64,000 nt of DNA from Sulfidibacter corallicola (GCF_017498545.1 NZ_CP071793.1:11588256-11652255), one strand, 5' to 3'. Positions 26,661-37,601 are shown, counted from the stretch's first letter. Made by a program: numbers and translations. Notes: generated by a model from the letters alone, not told the origin.

Positions 26661-27188
26661 ATGACGGTGAATTTTACGCCCTGTTATAGTGCAGATTCGG
26701 CCAAGAGGTATTACCGAGGGGCAGATTACTACGACCAGGAAATGGTGGGGCAGTGGTTTGGCCACCTGGCCGACACGCTTGGGCTTAAGGGCGAAGTAGA
26801 CATGGCTTCCTTTGACCGTTTGTGTGAAAACCGGCGGCCGGACGGCTCGCGGCTGACGCCAAAAACCGTGGAAGGGCGCATGGTGGGGATGGACATTACC
26901 TTTAGATCCGTGATTTCCGAACAGCTTACCGGAATTGCAAGGCAGGTGCGCGGCATGACTGAGGAGCAATTTAAAAAGGAGGCTCCCGCTTTAATAAAAA
27001 GTGGCGAGACGCGCATTCTAGAATCGGTTCCTGACAATCATGCAAAGCTTCGTGAGGTGTGGCCGGATTCGAAGCGGATTTTTCATTTTGATAAAGAGCC
27101 GATGCTACAGCTTGGTCCGCAACAACACCTAGGCGACGATCAAAAACACCGAGATTTGGGACATGATGAGCCGGATTTAGAGCGTTGA
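26661..27188 (+). pseudogene. Truncated TrwC/TraI-type relaxase (MobF)
   Basis: The start is typical of the TrwC relaxase domain: 'AKRYYRGADYYDQEMVGQWF', then 'FDRLCENRRPDGSRLTPKTV' and 'VGMDITF'. The usual 'SAPKSVS' and the His-rich metal site that should follow are missing. The frame continues with an unrelated helical stretch and stops at 27188, shortly before the IS66 element. A full relaxase would be at least 300 residues longer, so this is a deletion remnant. Confidence 0.6.
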
Positions 27189-27257
27189 AGAGGAAATAGT
27201 CAATATTTCTGGCGGAATTCTTGGCCAAAATGCACATAGGAAGGGTGCAGATTAATT

Positions 27258-27277
27258 GTAAGCCCACCATTGACCAC
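27258..27277 (+). repeat. Left inverted repeat of the IS66 element
   Basis: GTAAGCCCACCATTGACCAC, matching the right end in 19 of 20 positions. Confidence 0.9.
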
Positions 27278-27336
27278 AGGTCGTGTGGCTGGCGCAGTCT
27301 GGGTACCCTTCGATATGAAAATGATCGGAGGGCAAG

Positions 27337-27552
27337 ATGGGAAAATTACGTTTGGTTCCGAAGACAACAGAGCCAGGGTTTATCAAAGTGGCGCTTCCCC
27401 TGGAACATGAGCCGAAACCGGAAAAGAACCGTGAAAGCCACCTGAGCATCCGTACTCGGCGCGGCACCGTGGTTCACGTCGAACGCACCATGCCGTTGAA
27501 GCAGATCGCGCGGCTCATTCGCATGCTGGAAAACGGCCATGGTCTGGGATAG
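27337..27552 (+). CDS. tnpA: IS66 accessory protein TnpA
   Basis: 71 residues, basic ('RESHLSIRTRRGTVVHVERT'). Position, size and overlap with tnpB fit the first IS66 gene, which is needed for transposition but has no known catalytic motif. The start is preceded by GGAGGG. Confidence 0.8.
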   Translation: MGKLRLVPKTTEPGFIKVALPLEHEPKPEKNRESHLSIRTRRGTVVHVERTMPLKQIARLIRMLENGHGLG

Positions 27553-27883
27553 CCGTGTCGACGTCCACGTCTATAACCAACCCACCGACATGAGAAAAAG
27601 CCACGACGGGCTCGCCGCCCTGTGCCGCCACGTGATCGGCAACGATCCTCTGGGTGGCCATGTCTTTGTGTTCATGAACAAACGGCGCGATCGCGTGAAG
27701 GCGCTCTACTGGGATGGAACCGGGCTGTGTCTTCTCTACAAGCGTCTGGAAACGGGACAGTTCACGAATCTTTGGGATCCCGATCAGCCGCAGCGACTCT
27801 CGACGATGGAGTTGAGATTGTTAATCGAGGGAGCAGAACTCAAAGGGAAGTTGCCATTGACGCCTCCGGAGTTTGAGATATAG
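27539..27883 (+). CDS. tnpB: IS66 accessory protein TnpB
   Basis: 114 residues with the family's typical core: 'TDMRKSHDGLAALCRHV', 'GHVFVFMNKRRDRVKALYWD' and 'GLCLLYKRLETGQF'. It overlaps tnpA by 14 bases. Intact. Confidence 0.9.
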   Translation: MVWDSRVDVHVYNQPTDMRKSHDGLAALCRHVIGNDPLGGHVFVFMNKRRDRVKALYWDGTGLCLLYKRLETGQFTNLWDPDQPQRLSTMELRLLIEGAELKGKLPLTPPEFEI

Positions 27884-27956
27884 AAAAAATGTGAATTAAT
27901 GGATATTGCATGATTTACCTATTTTAATGAATTCGATCATGCGGTAGTATTGCCTT

Positions 27957-29507
27957 ATGATCAAAGAGAACGTTCTCGACTTTGTCGCCAAACAACCCGA
28001 ACTCGCCAAGAAAGTGGTGCGCAGCCTCGAATCCGAGGTGGTTCGCCTGCAAAAGAAGTTGGCCAAGGCCACCGGCTACGACGGGGAAACCGGTCTTCTG
28101 GAAGAGGTCGCCGAGTGGTTGGTGGCGCGGGAACATGAGAACGAAATCCTGAAGGATAAGCTGTACGGCCGTTCCGCCGAGCCCCATCCCCATTCCGATA
28201 GTGCCGACTCTTCGCCCAAAGCTAAGTCGCCCTCCAAAAGGTCGCGCAAAAAGCCCCCAAATTCAGGTCGCCGTAAACACAGCGACGAGCTCCCTGTCGA
28301 AACCGAAGATTACACGCTGTCCAGCAGCCCTTGCGACCTTCCCGCAGAGGCACCTGCCGACAGCCCTTGCCCTTGCGGATGTGCGCAACCCTTGAAGCCC
28401 ATGGGTCAGGCCGAAGTGACCTATCAGCTCGATTACAAACCCGCTCAGTTCATCGTTCGCCGAGTGCGCCGCTGGAAATACAGCGGGCCTTGCGGCACCA
28501 TCCTCACCGCACCGGGCCGCACCACCCTGGTCGACAAGGGTCAATACGGAATCGACCTTGCCGCCGAGATCTGCGTCCGCAAATATCATGATCACATGCC
28601 GTTCGAGCGACTCGCTCGGGCTTTTGCCCGCGATGGGTTCGCCATAGCGACCAGTACCATGTGGAACCAGTCGCGGCATGTCGCCGACGTGTTGAGCGAC
28701 GTCTATGAGGCGATTCGTCGCGACATCGAGTCAGGATTCTTGAGGCATGCAGACGAAACGCGATGGCGGATCATCGAAGGGGTCGACAACAAGACCCAAT
28801 ACGTCTGGCTGTTCCGCAATCAGAACCACGCGTTTTTCACGATCGAGGACACGCGCTCCGGCGAGGTACCACGGCGCGTCATGGGCGGTGCCGCCGGGGC
28901 TCTGGTCGCCGATGATTATGCGGGGTACAACGCGTTGGTTTCAGAAAACGAACTCCTACGCGTGCAGTGCTGGGCGCACACCCGCCGGCGCTTTTATGAC
29001 ATCCGCGAATACTACCCGGCTGTCGAGGTCTTCTTGGATCTGGTTGCCGATCTATACCGCCTGGATCGAGGGTTTCGCGCCGGAGCACTTCAGACGGCCA
29101 AGCAACGTCGCCGTCTTTGCGAACCCATCATCAAGGCCATCGATGCGTGGCGAAAAAGTCAGACCTGCCTGCCGAAATCTAAAATGGGCCAGGCCCTGGC
29201 CTATATGAACGACAACTGGAAAGGGTTGACGGCGTTCCTGGATGACCCGGAGCTGCCACTGGACAACAATCCCGCCGAAAACGCCCTACGCCAGATCGTA
29301 CTGGGTAGAAAGAACTTCATGTTCAACCCCTCGAAAGAGGGTGCGCGTGTGACAGCGATTCTGTACACCATTTGCGTTTCGTGCGCGATGTGCGGGGTCA
29401 ACCCGAAAGACTATATCCGAGAAACGGTGTTGCGGATTCGCAATTGCCGCGGCTTCCAGCTTCCCATAGCGTTTGCCAATCAACGTGAACACTGCGACCT
29501 CATCTAA
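27957..29507 (+). CDS. tnpC: IS66 transposase TnpC
   Basis: 516 residues. An N-terminal coiled coil is followed by a Zn-binding 'CPCGCAQPLKPMGQ' segment and the DDE core ('HADETRWRIIEG', 'VADDYAGYNAL', 'DNNPAENALRQIVLGRKNF'). Intact, ends in TAA. The 3' part is repeated, with changes, at 62840-63083. Confidence 0.95.
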   Translation: MIKENVLDFVAKQPELAKKVVRSLESEVVRLQKKLAKATGYDGETGLLEEVAEWLVAREHENEILKDKLYGRSAEPHPHSDSADSSPKAKSPSKRSRKKPPNSGRRKHSDELPVETEDYTLSSSPCDLPAEAPADSPCPCGCAQPLKPMGQAEVTYQLDYKPAQFIVRRVRRWKYSGPCGTILTAPGRTTLVDKGQYGIDLAAEICVRKYHDHMPFERLARAFARDGFAIATSTMWNQSRHVADVLSDVYEAIRRDIESGFLRHADETRWRIIEGVDNKTQYVWLFRNQNHAFFTIEDTRSGEVPRRVMGGAAGALVADDYAGYNALVSENELLRVQCWAHTRRRFYDIREYYPAVEVFLDLVADLYRLDRGFRAGALQTAKQRRRLCEPIIKAIDAWRKSQTCLPKSKMGQALAYMNDNWKGLTAFLDDPELPLDNNPAENALRQIVLGRKNFMFNPSKEGARVTAILYTICVSCAMCGVNPKDYIRETVLRIRNCRGFQLPIAFANQREHCDLI

Positions 29508-29570
29508 GAGAACACGATCGCCGCGTCCAGTTCCGCTACCTTACCATCGACGACCTCGTCTCGCGGAGAC

Positions 29571-29590
29571 GTGGTCAATGGTGGGTTTAC
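29571..29590 (-). repeat. Right inverted repeat of the IS66 element
   Basis: Read on the minus strand GTAAACCCACCATTGACCAC; one mismatch to the left end. Confidence 0.9.
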
Positions 29591-29873
29591 CCAAAATCAC
29601 GCGGCCCGGATCACTGAGCGAGGGGGGAAGATAGGTAACGTACTCTTGGAGGTCAATCGGGACGGAAAACGCACCTGTCGCCGCATCGACCGAGAGCGTT
29701 GCGGACTGACCAAGCAGGACATTCCCGCCGGTACAGGTGGCACAGGGAAGCTCATTAGCCTGTTTTCCGGAAGATTGGGCGAAAGATTGGAGCGGGAATG
29801 CTCCGACTGTCAAGGTGCAGAACAACACCAGTAAGGTGCGGATGGAACACAATGGTACCAAGAGAACCTCCAA
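29591..29873 (-). pseudogene. 5' part of an exported protein gene, truncated by IS66
   Basis: About 94 residues before the IS66 end. A signal peptide ('LLVLFCTLTVGAFPLQSFA') is followed by a Cys pair ('CATCTGG') and 'SATLSVDAATGAFSVPIDLQ', the opening of a large secreted or Rhs-like protein. The frame then enters the IS66 repeat and ends in it. The rest of the gene is not in the window. Confidence 0.55.
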
Positions 29874-30132
29874 AGAGATGGGGCGTCCCGGAGCTCAGGA
29901 GCTCACAGAGGACTTGTATGCGTTTTCTTATTGCCGCGTGCTGGAAAAATAACCCTAAAAAACGGGCTCAAGACCTTAAATAGACCACTTCACGCCCTTG
30001 TATATTCTCATAAGTTGGCAGGAAACGGGAGCGTTTTTTGGGAGAGCCGGAAAAATCAGAGTTTCCGGGAACCAAAGATTCTCCTAATCCGGGCAAAAGA
30101 AACGAAATCGACCCCCGACTCTAGGCCATGAT

Positions 30133-33100
30133 TTAGGAGGGTCGTCGAACTTCGCGAAATGCTTCACTCAGTTGGAGTGCCGCGCTCCGTCGGTCACCCA
30201 TGTCAACAAGTATGTCAAGAATGCTCAGATACTTTTGAGCCAAATTCAATTCCATCGGAGCATCACGATGCACAAAGTGCTGTACCAGTTCTGCAATTCG
30301 CGCCAGGACAACCGTGTCATGCTCGACAGAGTTCACGGGATTTTTGTCTATTATGGAGAGAACTTGATCCGCAAAGATATTGGCCGGATAGCGTTCTCTT
30401 GCTCGTTCACAAAGCGTTAAGAATGAGTCCATAACGGGGAGAGCAAATCCGCCAGCACGTACTAAACGATCAATAATCGGAAGGATTCGATCAATTTCGG
30501 ACCAGTCACCATTGACATAACGGACGGCATGGTCACTGTGTGGTACAGAAACAAACATTAAGGTATACGTCAGGTCGCGTAAATGAGAACCAAAGAATTG
30601 ACCTCCCTGGTGCGCATCATGCTTAAAATATGGAGCTTGAAGTATTCGTTCAAGGCAGTGCTGAAGGGTGAGGACCAAGTCGGGAGGAACTACCGGCGAA
30701 TCATAAAGAAAGCAACAAACGTAGTTGCTCAAAAATTGCGACAGGAGATCCCAGCAATCATCATCCCTAAGCTTCAAAATCGGCTCTAAAAAACGCGCAC
30801 TCAAATCGTCGAACGGGAGAAATCCCGCCACATACCCGAGATTCGCGCTGAGTGTATTCTCCCACTCAAAAGACCGAGGTGATAGAACGTTTTGCAAGCC
30901 GGGTTCCATCCAGGGAGGAGATTTTTTCCGTATTGTCCAATCGAGAATACCTGAAAGAAAATCCAAAATGGAGTTTTTTGCTTTGCTCTTCAAAATGGAT
31001 TCAAAGGGAATGTGACGGAGAATTCTAGCAGCATGGGTCCTGTGCCAACGGGTGTCAGAATCTCTCCATTCCCCAGTTATATTCATTGAGTCTATGGCGC
31101 TAGGGTGCCCATTGTTATCTTGTTGCTCATTTTTCTTCCTTGAATCAACCTTTACCCAGGCCGGCGGTGGCAATGGAAGCGATGGCCACTCGCTTCCATT
31201 CACGTAGAAATCAAGCGCTGTGTGAAACAAGACTTGCACCTCATTTGGCGAGTGAAGTGGCTCATTATGGCCGCGGACCTGATCGTATGGTCGTTTCTGA
31301 ATGTGACAGAGGGATAACGCCAAGAATAAGGCGGACCAAGTCAGTTTGGGATCCTTTTCCCAAAGTCTGCAAGTTTCTTCGAGGGCAACAGTTGAGACGA
31401 TCTCAAGTGGATGGGCAATCAGCCCAAGAAGGTGCCGCCCTGCGTCACTGAGAGCTGTTTCTTCCTGAATTTCGGCTGAAATACCACGTGCTACATAAAT
31501 CGCATGGTGCCATGAGGTTGGAGAATTTGGCATCCATCTAGGGCCGATCTTTTCAGGCAACCGAATCGCACGCATTATTACATCGCGAGCCCATTCTAAT
31601 TCTCCTTGGGATCGACCTACCCGAAAGTGAAGCACCATAGCTCCGATAGAGGCGACCGCCCCCCGACACACACCCAAGAATTCTTCATCGATTTCGTTTG
31701 CTTTCTCCTCGAACAAATTATGGACATCGATTTCTCTAGCCAAGGCAATTGCATCTGGCATCTTGAATGTGTCGCCTAGGATCTTCTCTTTAAAAGAGTC
31801 CATCGCCCAGAGGCAAAGCTTGATTTGGATCAGCTCTTTTGACACCGCGTCTATTTTGGCAACGATCTCAGGTTCAGCTGCAGAGGGGCTGACATGAATC
31901 AAGGAGACCGGGCCCGAGCATCCTTCCGGATGGGAAACCTGGTAATTTTGGGGGTCTGCTAATTCAGAAAATCTGTTAGCTTGAGCAGTGAGGTGGCTCT
32001 TCTTTTCCTGATTGGTACGATGTTCTTCGTATTGATACGGCAAAAAATTTTTAAAATCCAAAAGTGCCTTTCTGGTGCGGTCACCAATTGGCTGATTCGA
32101 AAAGATAAATAATGACACCAACCAGGAAAGGTCAATTTGGCGAACTTTTCTGGAATTGGCTGTTTGGATGGCCTTAAAGTGTGCCATATCCGCCGGAGGC
32201 TCGAAGCCTATAAGGTTGGAAGGAGAAATCGACATTTCCTGGATGCGTCGGTTTTGATCTGCACCGAGCAGACGCTGTGAAGTGACGAGCGGAAACGTTA
32301 CTTCGGAGACTCGCTCAGTATGAAGAGCAAGCATCGACGCAACACCCAAGATGGCCACACACTTGTTCCCATCAAGTATTTTCTGAATCAACTCATCTAC
32401 GGGCTTTCCCTGCTTAAGTTCGGCAAAACACCATTCCTCAAGCGCCATAAAACCACAACCTAAAGCTTGGGGCGCACAAGTTGATCGGAACCAAAGGTAT
32501 TCACGATCAGTACCCCAAAACGTTTGAACCCCCCAGGGAAAGGTTAGTTCTAGCGGTATGGGGGTACCGAAACTATCTCGAGAATATCGATGTTGTTGTC
32601 TCCATGCATCAATCGCGTGATTGCACAGTTCTGTAAGGAGTCGTAACGCCTGGTCTGGCGATGACTGGAAAAGCGAAAAAAAGGGCTCCCGAAGCGCCGA
32701 TTGAGGAACGAAGCATTTAAAGCTTTCGCGGATTGAGTGACCCTTGTTGTCCCAAAAACTGGATACGTCGACACCAAGTGGCATTCCGTTTTCAAGAATC
32801 ATTCGTTCTTGAGGGGTTCGCTCGGACTCCGGTTTGGCAAGAACCGCCTCGCGCCAAGCCAGGTTTGCACGATGCCGTTGATCTTTACGGGCTTGTCTCT
32901 CATCCGGAAGTTCCTGGCGGAGGTAAGCAAGGGAAAGCTCCACAACTAGCTTTGGCAACGTCTGCGCGAGGATGGGAGAGAAAGTAATGATAGTTCTAAA
33001 TGTATCGTCGTCAATGCGGTTTGATGATATAACTCGCCGGAGGTAGTCGGCAGCAGATGTCGGTTCAGCGAGAGAGGATCGCAAAAGAAGCTGCACCAAA

Positions 33101-34757
33101 GATTTTTGAAAGATGCAAGTATCGGGAACTTCCGCAAAAATGCCCGAACTCTGCTCAAGTACATCGTGTGAGTTTCTGGACTCAAGATCGCTTAGCCAAT
33201 CGGCACATTGCCTTAGAAAAGCCCTGGATGTCGAATTCGGAGTACCGGAAAGAGCATTCTCCCAAACCTCAAAAATTGTCAAAATGTTCGGGTAAAGCTT
33301 TGATGAGATGTCGGAAATATGACGTAAAAGGAAATCAATGAGGCGACGCCATGCCCAGAAATCGGAGGGCCATCCGAGATATTCGGCGAACCAAGGGTGG
33401 TTTTCCAGGGCAAGATCGAAAATCTGAATGTGGGGATTTGGTGAAGTTTTCTCTGCCTGAAACCAAACTAGCAATTTCTCCAAGATTCGAAAATTATCAG
33501 CAAAAACAACCTTTTGAAACAGTGTTTCTTTAGCTTCAAATTTTGCATTTCCAAGTGGGCCAAATAGCCATGCACGAAGCCACTGTGATCTTAGATTGGC
33601 ATCTTGAACTCCAGCCAAATGTGTTTCCCAATCGCTCCCGTTTACATACTCCCACTGAGAAACAAGTTCAACGACGCGTCCAACAACTGGAGGCTCACCA
33701 GCGTTTTTGATTTCACTGATCCAATCTGAGCCCCTGTCTGCGAGAACATAGAAAAAAGTCCACTCAAAAAAAATATCGTGGGCAAAGCGAACAGATATAC
33801 CATTTCGAACACTTTGAAGTATGCCGTCTGCTCTTAATTCATCAATACGTGCAACTGAGGATAATTGGCTTAGATGTATTGGTTTACTCAAGTTTTGTGA
33901 ACAAGTGGAAGCGAGCTCAAGAAGTTGACACTGCCGTTCAATCGCATTCTGGCCAGTCTCGTCGTACCCTCCTCTGAGCCACCAGTTCTCAATTAAATCG
34001 AGTTCCGATTGAGGGGAAATTGTTGGTACTTCTGGATCAGCCAAATGGCTTTGATTGAGTACCTTTGCAAAAAAAGGTCGACGGACAATTCTTTGAACCT
34101 GTGGCGATCCGAACAATAGTGGCCTCAAATGTGGTTTTGCTTTTGCCAATTCCTTGGCTTCATCATCGTTCAACTGGTCAACTCGAAGCGTCTCGACCGA
34201 GATTCCCTTGGTGAGTATATGGCCTAGCCAAATTTTCAGACATCCAATCTCACTGTCTCGAAGAGAGAAAACGATTCGCCAATTTATCAGAAGTGGGGAC
34301 TCAAGTATCGCGCGAATCAAGTCAAGAACGATGGGTTGGTGAGCCTTCTGTACGCGGTCTATCGCATCGATAAACAGCAGGGGAGTTCCTACAGCACCGA
34401 CCTCCACAAGAAAGTGTTCCACAGGCACGCCTGAAAGCCCCTGTGTTGTGGCGAAACTGATCCAGCTATTGCCTTCTAGTTGCTCGGCCTTCAGAAAGAG
34501 AACGGGTCCTGACTTCAAGGCACGCTGCACAGCTCGCTTCATTACTACTGATTTTCCGCTTCCTGGTAGACCACGAATCTGGATAACGCGGGCCTTGGTG
34601 AGGGAGGTATCTAACTTCTCAAAAAGCGACTTTCGGTCTAGTTTTGTCCCACCAACATCATCGGGGATAAGATTCGCATAGCATCTTGCGAGTTCTGACA
34701 GTTTACTTAGGTCTTGTTGGAAGGAAGGTGCGCCACGGAGGCGTGCAATCGGCTCAA
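30133..34757 (-). pseudogene. STAND-like NTPase half of an Avs-type defence gene
   Basis: Reading starts directly behind the nuclease stop and runs to a TAA at 30133 (about 1540 residues). The P-loop 'IRGLPGSGKSVVMKRA' lies upstream of the first ATG (34542), and no ATG, GTG or TTG precedes it in frame, so this part cannot be made alone in a useful form. Walker B is probably 'TPLLFIDAIDR'. About 1300 residues of helical repeat-like sequence follow, as in sensor arms of STAND NTPases. The frame joins the nuclease gene smoothly if one T is restored at 34760 ('…GLDWYA' + 'LIEPIARLRG'). The ancestral protein was therefore probably one ~1790-residue nuclease-NTPase. Confidence 0.75.
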
Positions 34758-35516
34758 TTAAGCATACCAGTCGAGCCCGGTCAAATTGACCGCTTTTCCC
34801 GCTGATTCCCGAGCTAACTGAACCATTTTGGACCAGACCAAGGGTGCCTTCTGGGATTGATTGGGATCAAGGCAATTCCGAATATGATTTATTGCTTCAG
34901 AAGTATTTACAACTCCTTCTGAATGAACGGGAAAAGAGATGAGTACAAAGTGGGCAAGAAATTGGTGAACATCTTCCTGGGTACACACCACCTCACTCAT
35001 TTCGTTAAGAAGGGAAGTTATATCGCTTTTAGCAGTCCGGATGTCTTTATTGGAATTACCGTCTTTAGCAAAACGGTCTTCGAAATGTTTCGTTGTCAAG
35101 CTTTCGCGAGCCCATCCACAAAGGGTGTTCATTGCTCGCTCTTTTGCGGGGGTCACCGTACCAACAACGGCTCCATATCGGTCGACATATTTGCAAAAAT
35201 CGGCTTTTCGAAATGTCGCCCAACTATCGCGGATAATTTCACGAAAGTCAGTATTGGTTTTTGCTTTACTAATTATGAGCGAACGCTTGACTTGAAGACT
35301 GAGTCGCGCGTTATTATGGTTGGTATCTTTAAAGTCGACTATTATATCATCAAGTTGCTCACCAAAATCACGCTGTTGCACAGATACATTGGCAACTACT
35401 CGATCCTTTATACCCGGTGCACTCGCCTCAGCGAGTAGAGCAGTGAGGTAAAAAGCGGCGACGTTACCTTCAAACGTAAAACCTTCGCCACCAGAAAGTT
35501 CTGGAGATTGAGCCAT
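34758..35516 (-). CDS. PD-(D/E)xK nuclease half of an Avs-type defence gene
   Basis: 252 residues with GGAGAAACT before the ATG. The N-terminal pattern E16 ('FTFEGNVAAFYL'), D56-D57 ('QLDDIIVDF') and Q75-V-K77 ('RLSLQVKRSL') is that of the DUF4297/Cap4-like nuclease domain found at the N-terminus of Avs and related anti-phage NTPases. It ends at TAA one base out of frame with the NTPase. In intact relatives the two halves are one protein that senses a phage component, oligomerises and cuts DNA. Confidence 0.75.
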   Translation of the reverse strand: MAQSPELSGGEGFTFEGNVAAFYLTALLAEASAPGIKDRVVANVSVQQRDFGEQLDDIIVDFKDTNHNNARLSLQVKRSLIISKAKTNTDFREIIRDSWATFRKADFCKYVDRYGAVVGTVTPAKERAMNTLCGWARESLTTKHFEDRFAKDGNSNKDIRTAKSDITSLLNEMSEVVCTQEDVHQFLAHFVLISFPVHSEGVVNTSEAINHIRNCLDPNQSQKAPLVWSKMVQLARESAGKAVNLTGLDWYA

Positions 35517-36546
35517 AGTTTCTCCGTGATTAGAGAGTTGGTAATTGTAGTTGAAGCGTTAGCCTTATAAGGTGTTTTAATTAAATTAGTATTTTGATAT
35601 CCCCTACAAACCTAGAAACAAATTATCAGTTATCAGGGCTAAGTAAATTTCCTTGATTAATTTTAGTGTATTAAAAGAATTTTCCAAACAGACGACAGAA
35701 CTATGTAAAATGAAAACCCAAGGGCGTCGCATGCAGACGAAGATAAAAGGAACATCGCATCTTAAAACTTTAAAATCGTAAGCAATATGTTAAATAGCAT
35801 TAGTTATCATGCATTCCAAAGAGAAAAAACTCAGATGTTAATTCGGATTGCTTAGCGACAAATTCAGGCAACAATTTGTATGAAATTAAAATGCTATACT
35901 CCGTGGATACACAGTAACACATGCATAAGCATTGTATTATTATCTAAATGAAAGTTTGGATAATACAAAACCTACATCATCTTTACTTAGCCTAGAGCCA
36001 CTTGCTAAAGATATAATGGGTTTTTCCTGCTTCTCCCTATTGCGGTAACATATGCTGGCGGAGTGCCAACTTCATCTATTTCTGCGATCCAAGCATCCTG
36101 ATCTTTGAAAATGTTGAAATACCGCTCCCTCAAAGCAATCTCCTTGACGAATGCGTTAGCTTACATAATAAACTTGAGCTCCGAAAAAGTAAAGCAGATC
36201 TCAAAGGCGCAGAGGTTATCTTAATCACCTTGCTTTGGGATTTGAATTTCAAGAAATATTCATGTCCTGGAGTGGCTGCCGTTTTTGCCCAGGGAGGGGG
36301 GGGAGGGCGAAAGTTTTTACGACTCGATCCACCGCGGTCGAGTGGTCCCTTGCTCTCTAGCAGTCAGAATGGCCCTAAATATGATCCATTTTCGCCAAAT
36401 TGATAAACCCTCTCAAAGACCTTTCGAGCATCTTGATCGACAATCCGGCTAGGTATAGTCCTGCCTGCGATGGTGTCCTTCACACCTGGCAAGATCCTGT
36501 GTCTGATGGGACTCACTAGCCACAGCCGAATTACCAGAGGTGAGTA
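35517..36546. other. A/T-rich region, nearly empty
   Basis: About 1 kb of low-G+C sequence with many stops in all frames, also when UGA is read as Gly. It holds a short remnant at 36005-36160 and a run of G near 36295. It separates the last clearly standard-code gene from the recoded segment and is the likeliest place for the left junction. Confidence 0.4.
36005..36160 (-). pseudogene. Short coding remnant
   Basis: 52 codons without a start, ending in TAG, with protein-like content ('ALRERYFNIFKDQDAWIAEI'). A TAA lies directly upstream in frame. Probably the tail of a lost gene; the opposite strand also has a short open frame, so it may be chance. Confidence 0.25.
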
Positions 36547-37176
36547 ATGTTCGAATCGATCCTTGACACCCGTTATGAAGACGTCCAGTGGATTTATGTG
36601 CTCTCCAACCCAGCGTATCCCGACTCCGTAGAGATTGGCGAGGTCCACGCACGCGGCCGAAGGCCTGAGGATCGCGCCAAAGAAGAATCAAGTCGTCCCG
36701 ACGTCAAAGATCCGTTTTCAGTAGAAGGAGCCTGGCCTGTATGGGACAGTCGCCTGGTTGAGCGAGAAGTACATGACCTGCTCTCCGAGTACCGGCATCG
36801 CCCCAATCGAGAAATTTTCAACCTTTCCGTCGACCGAGCCAAGGAACACATTTCGGGATATTTACGGGATCACGAAATGGCGGTCGACAGGCCGGGGTGG
36901 TTGAGCTTCGAAATTTTGAAGCCCGTCGCCGATTTCACGAAAGAATACGTCAATTTTCTATCAACTGAGGAGGGCCAAGACCTTCCTGAAGAAGTCCGAC
37001 TGGTTCACATAGGCTGGCTTATCGAGGTAGCTCGATGGCGGTACCACAATTACCTTATGGTTTCGAGGTCGTTACCCATGCTTATTATTTTGGACAATAA
37101 AAAACATTTGCCTTTTTGGATTATTGGAAAGGATTCGGCTGGAGTCTTTTTACGGGCAAGTTGTGTTACTTCGTAA
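36547..37176 (+). CDS. GIY-YIG-like nuclease domain protein (T5orf172 type)
   Basis: 209 residues. The N-part 'VQWIYVLSNPAYPDSVEIGE' followed by 'GRRPEDRAKEESS' and 'ERE…HDLLSEYRHRPNREIF' fits the T5orf172/GIY-YIG fold ('yVysNp…vkIG', 'R…ra.els', 'E..vH..l…R…nrEfF'). The second half is unassigned. Start chosen directly after an in-frame TAA. It has no UGA inside and ends in TAA, so it is compatible with either code. Position: between the A/T-rich gap and the first recoded gene. Confidence 0.75.
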   Translation: MFESILDTRYEDVQWIYVLSNPAYPDSVEIGEVHARGRRPEDRAKEESSRPDVKDPFSVEGAWPVWDSRLVEREVHDLLSEYRHRPNREIFNLSVDRAKEHISGYLRDHEMAVDRPGWLSFEILKPVADFTKEYVNFLSTEEGQDLPEEVRLVHIGWLIEVARWRYHNYLMVSRSLPMLIILDNKKHLPFWIIGKDSAGVFLRASCVTS

Positions 37177-37406
37177 ATAAAACAAAAGCATTGATCATTG
37201 TTTTGATTTATTTGGGGATTCCTCGTGGTGATTTTTTGCCATTTTCAATTAAATGTTCTTGATTTTCTATCTCTGGTTTTTTCTAAAGCACGAGGGTCAT
37301 TCTGAGGCCTCCCGCACTTTTACAAGTAAACGATAGATATCTTTTCTCAGATTTTATCAATGGTTCGCTTGAAAATATTAAGCCTTCTTGATCAAAGTGG
37401 GGAATA

Positions 37407-37601
37407 TTAAGAAAAACCTTTGATTGAAGTCACTTCAAATCCTTTACTGTAAGCAGCTGACAGGAGAGTCCATTCGATGTCATCTTTATGTTCCCAATCC
37501 GACACAAAAACTTCGGTATATACTACTTTACCAGAAGAATCTATGACATCACAGATTACTTCTCAATCGATCAAGTTCCATATGTATTCAATAGTATGCA
37601 T
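37407..37601 (-). CDS. Small protein visible only when UGA is read as Gly
   Basis: 64 residues from an ATG at 37601 to TAA at 37407, with one UGA at codon 13 (37563-37565). The product has normal composition: 'MHTIEYIWNLIDGEVICDVI', '…VVYTEVFVSDWEHKDDIEWT', ending 'KGFEVTSIKGFS'. With the standard code it would stop after 12 residues. Function unknown. It is the leftmost recoded gene I can see and is A/T-rich. Confidence 0.65.

Larger units (their letters stand above)
27258..29590 (+). mobile_element. Complete IS66-family element
   Basis: 2333 bp bounded by 20-bp inverted repeats with one mismatch (GTAAGCCCACCATTGACCAC at the left, GTAAACCCACCATTGACCAC at the right read inward), which start with the GTAA typical of IS66. 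It carries tnpA, tnpB and tnpC intact. The 8 bases outside each end differ, so no target duplication is seen; the left flank is a relaxase remnant and the right flank an exported-protein gene. A 240-bp fragment of a close relative lies at 62840. Confidence 0.9.
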
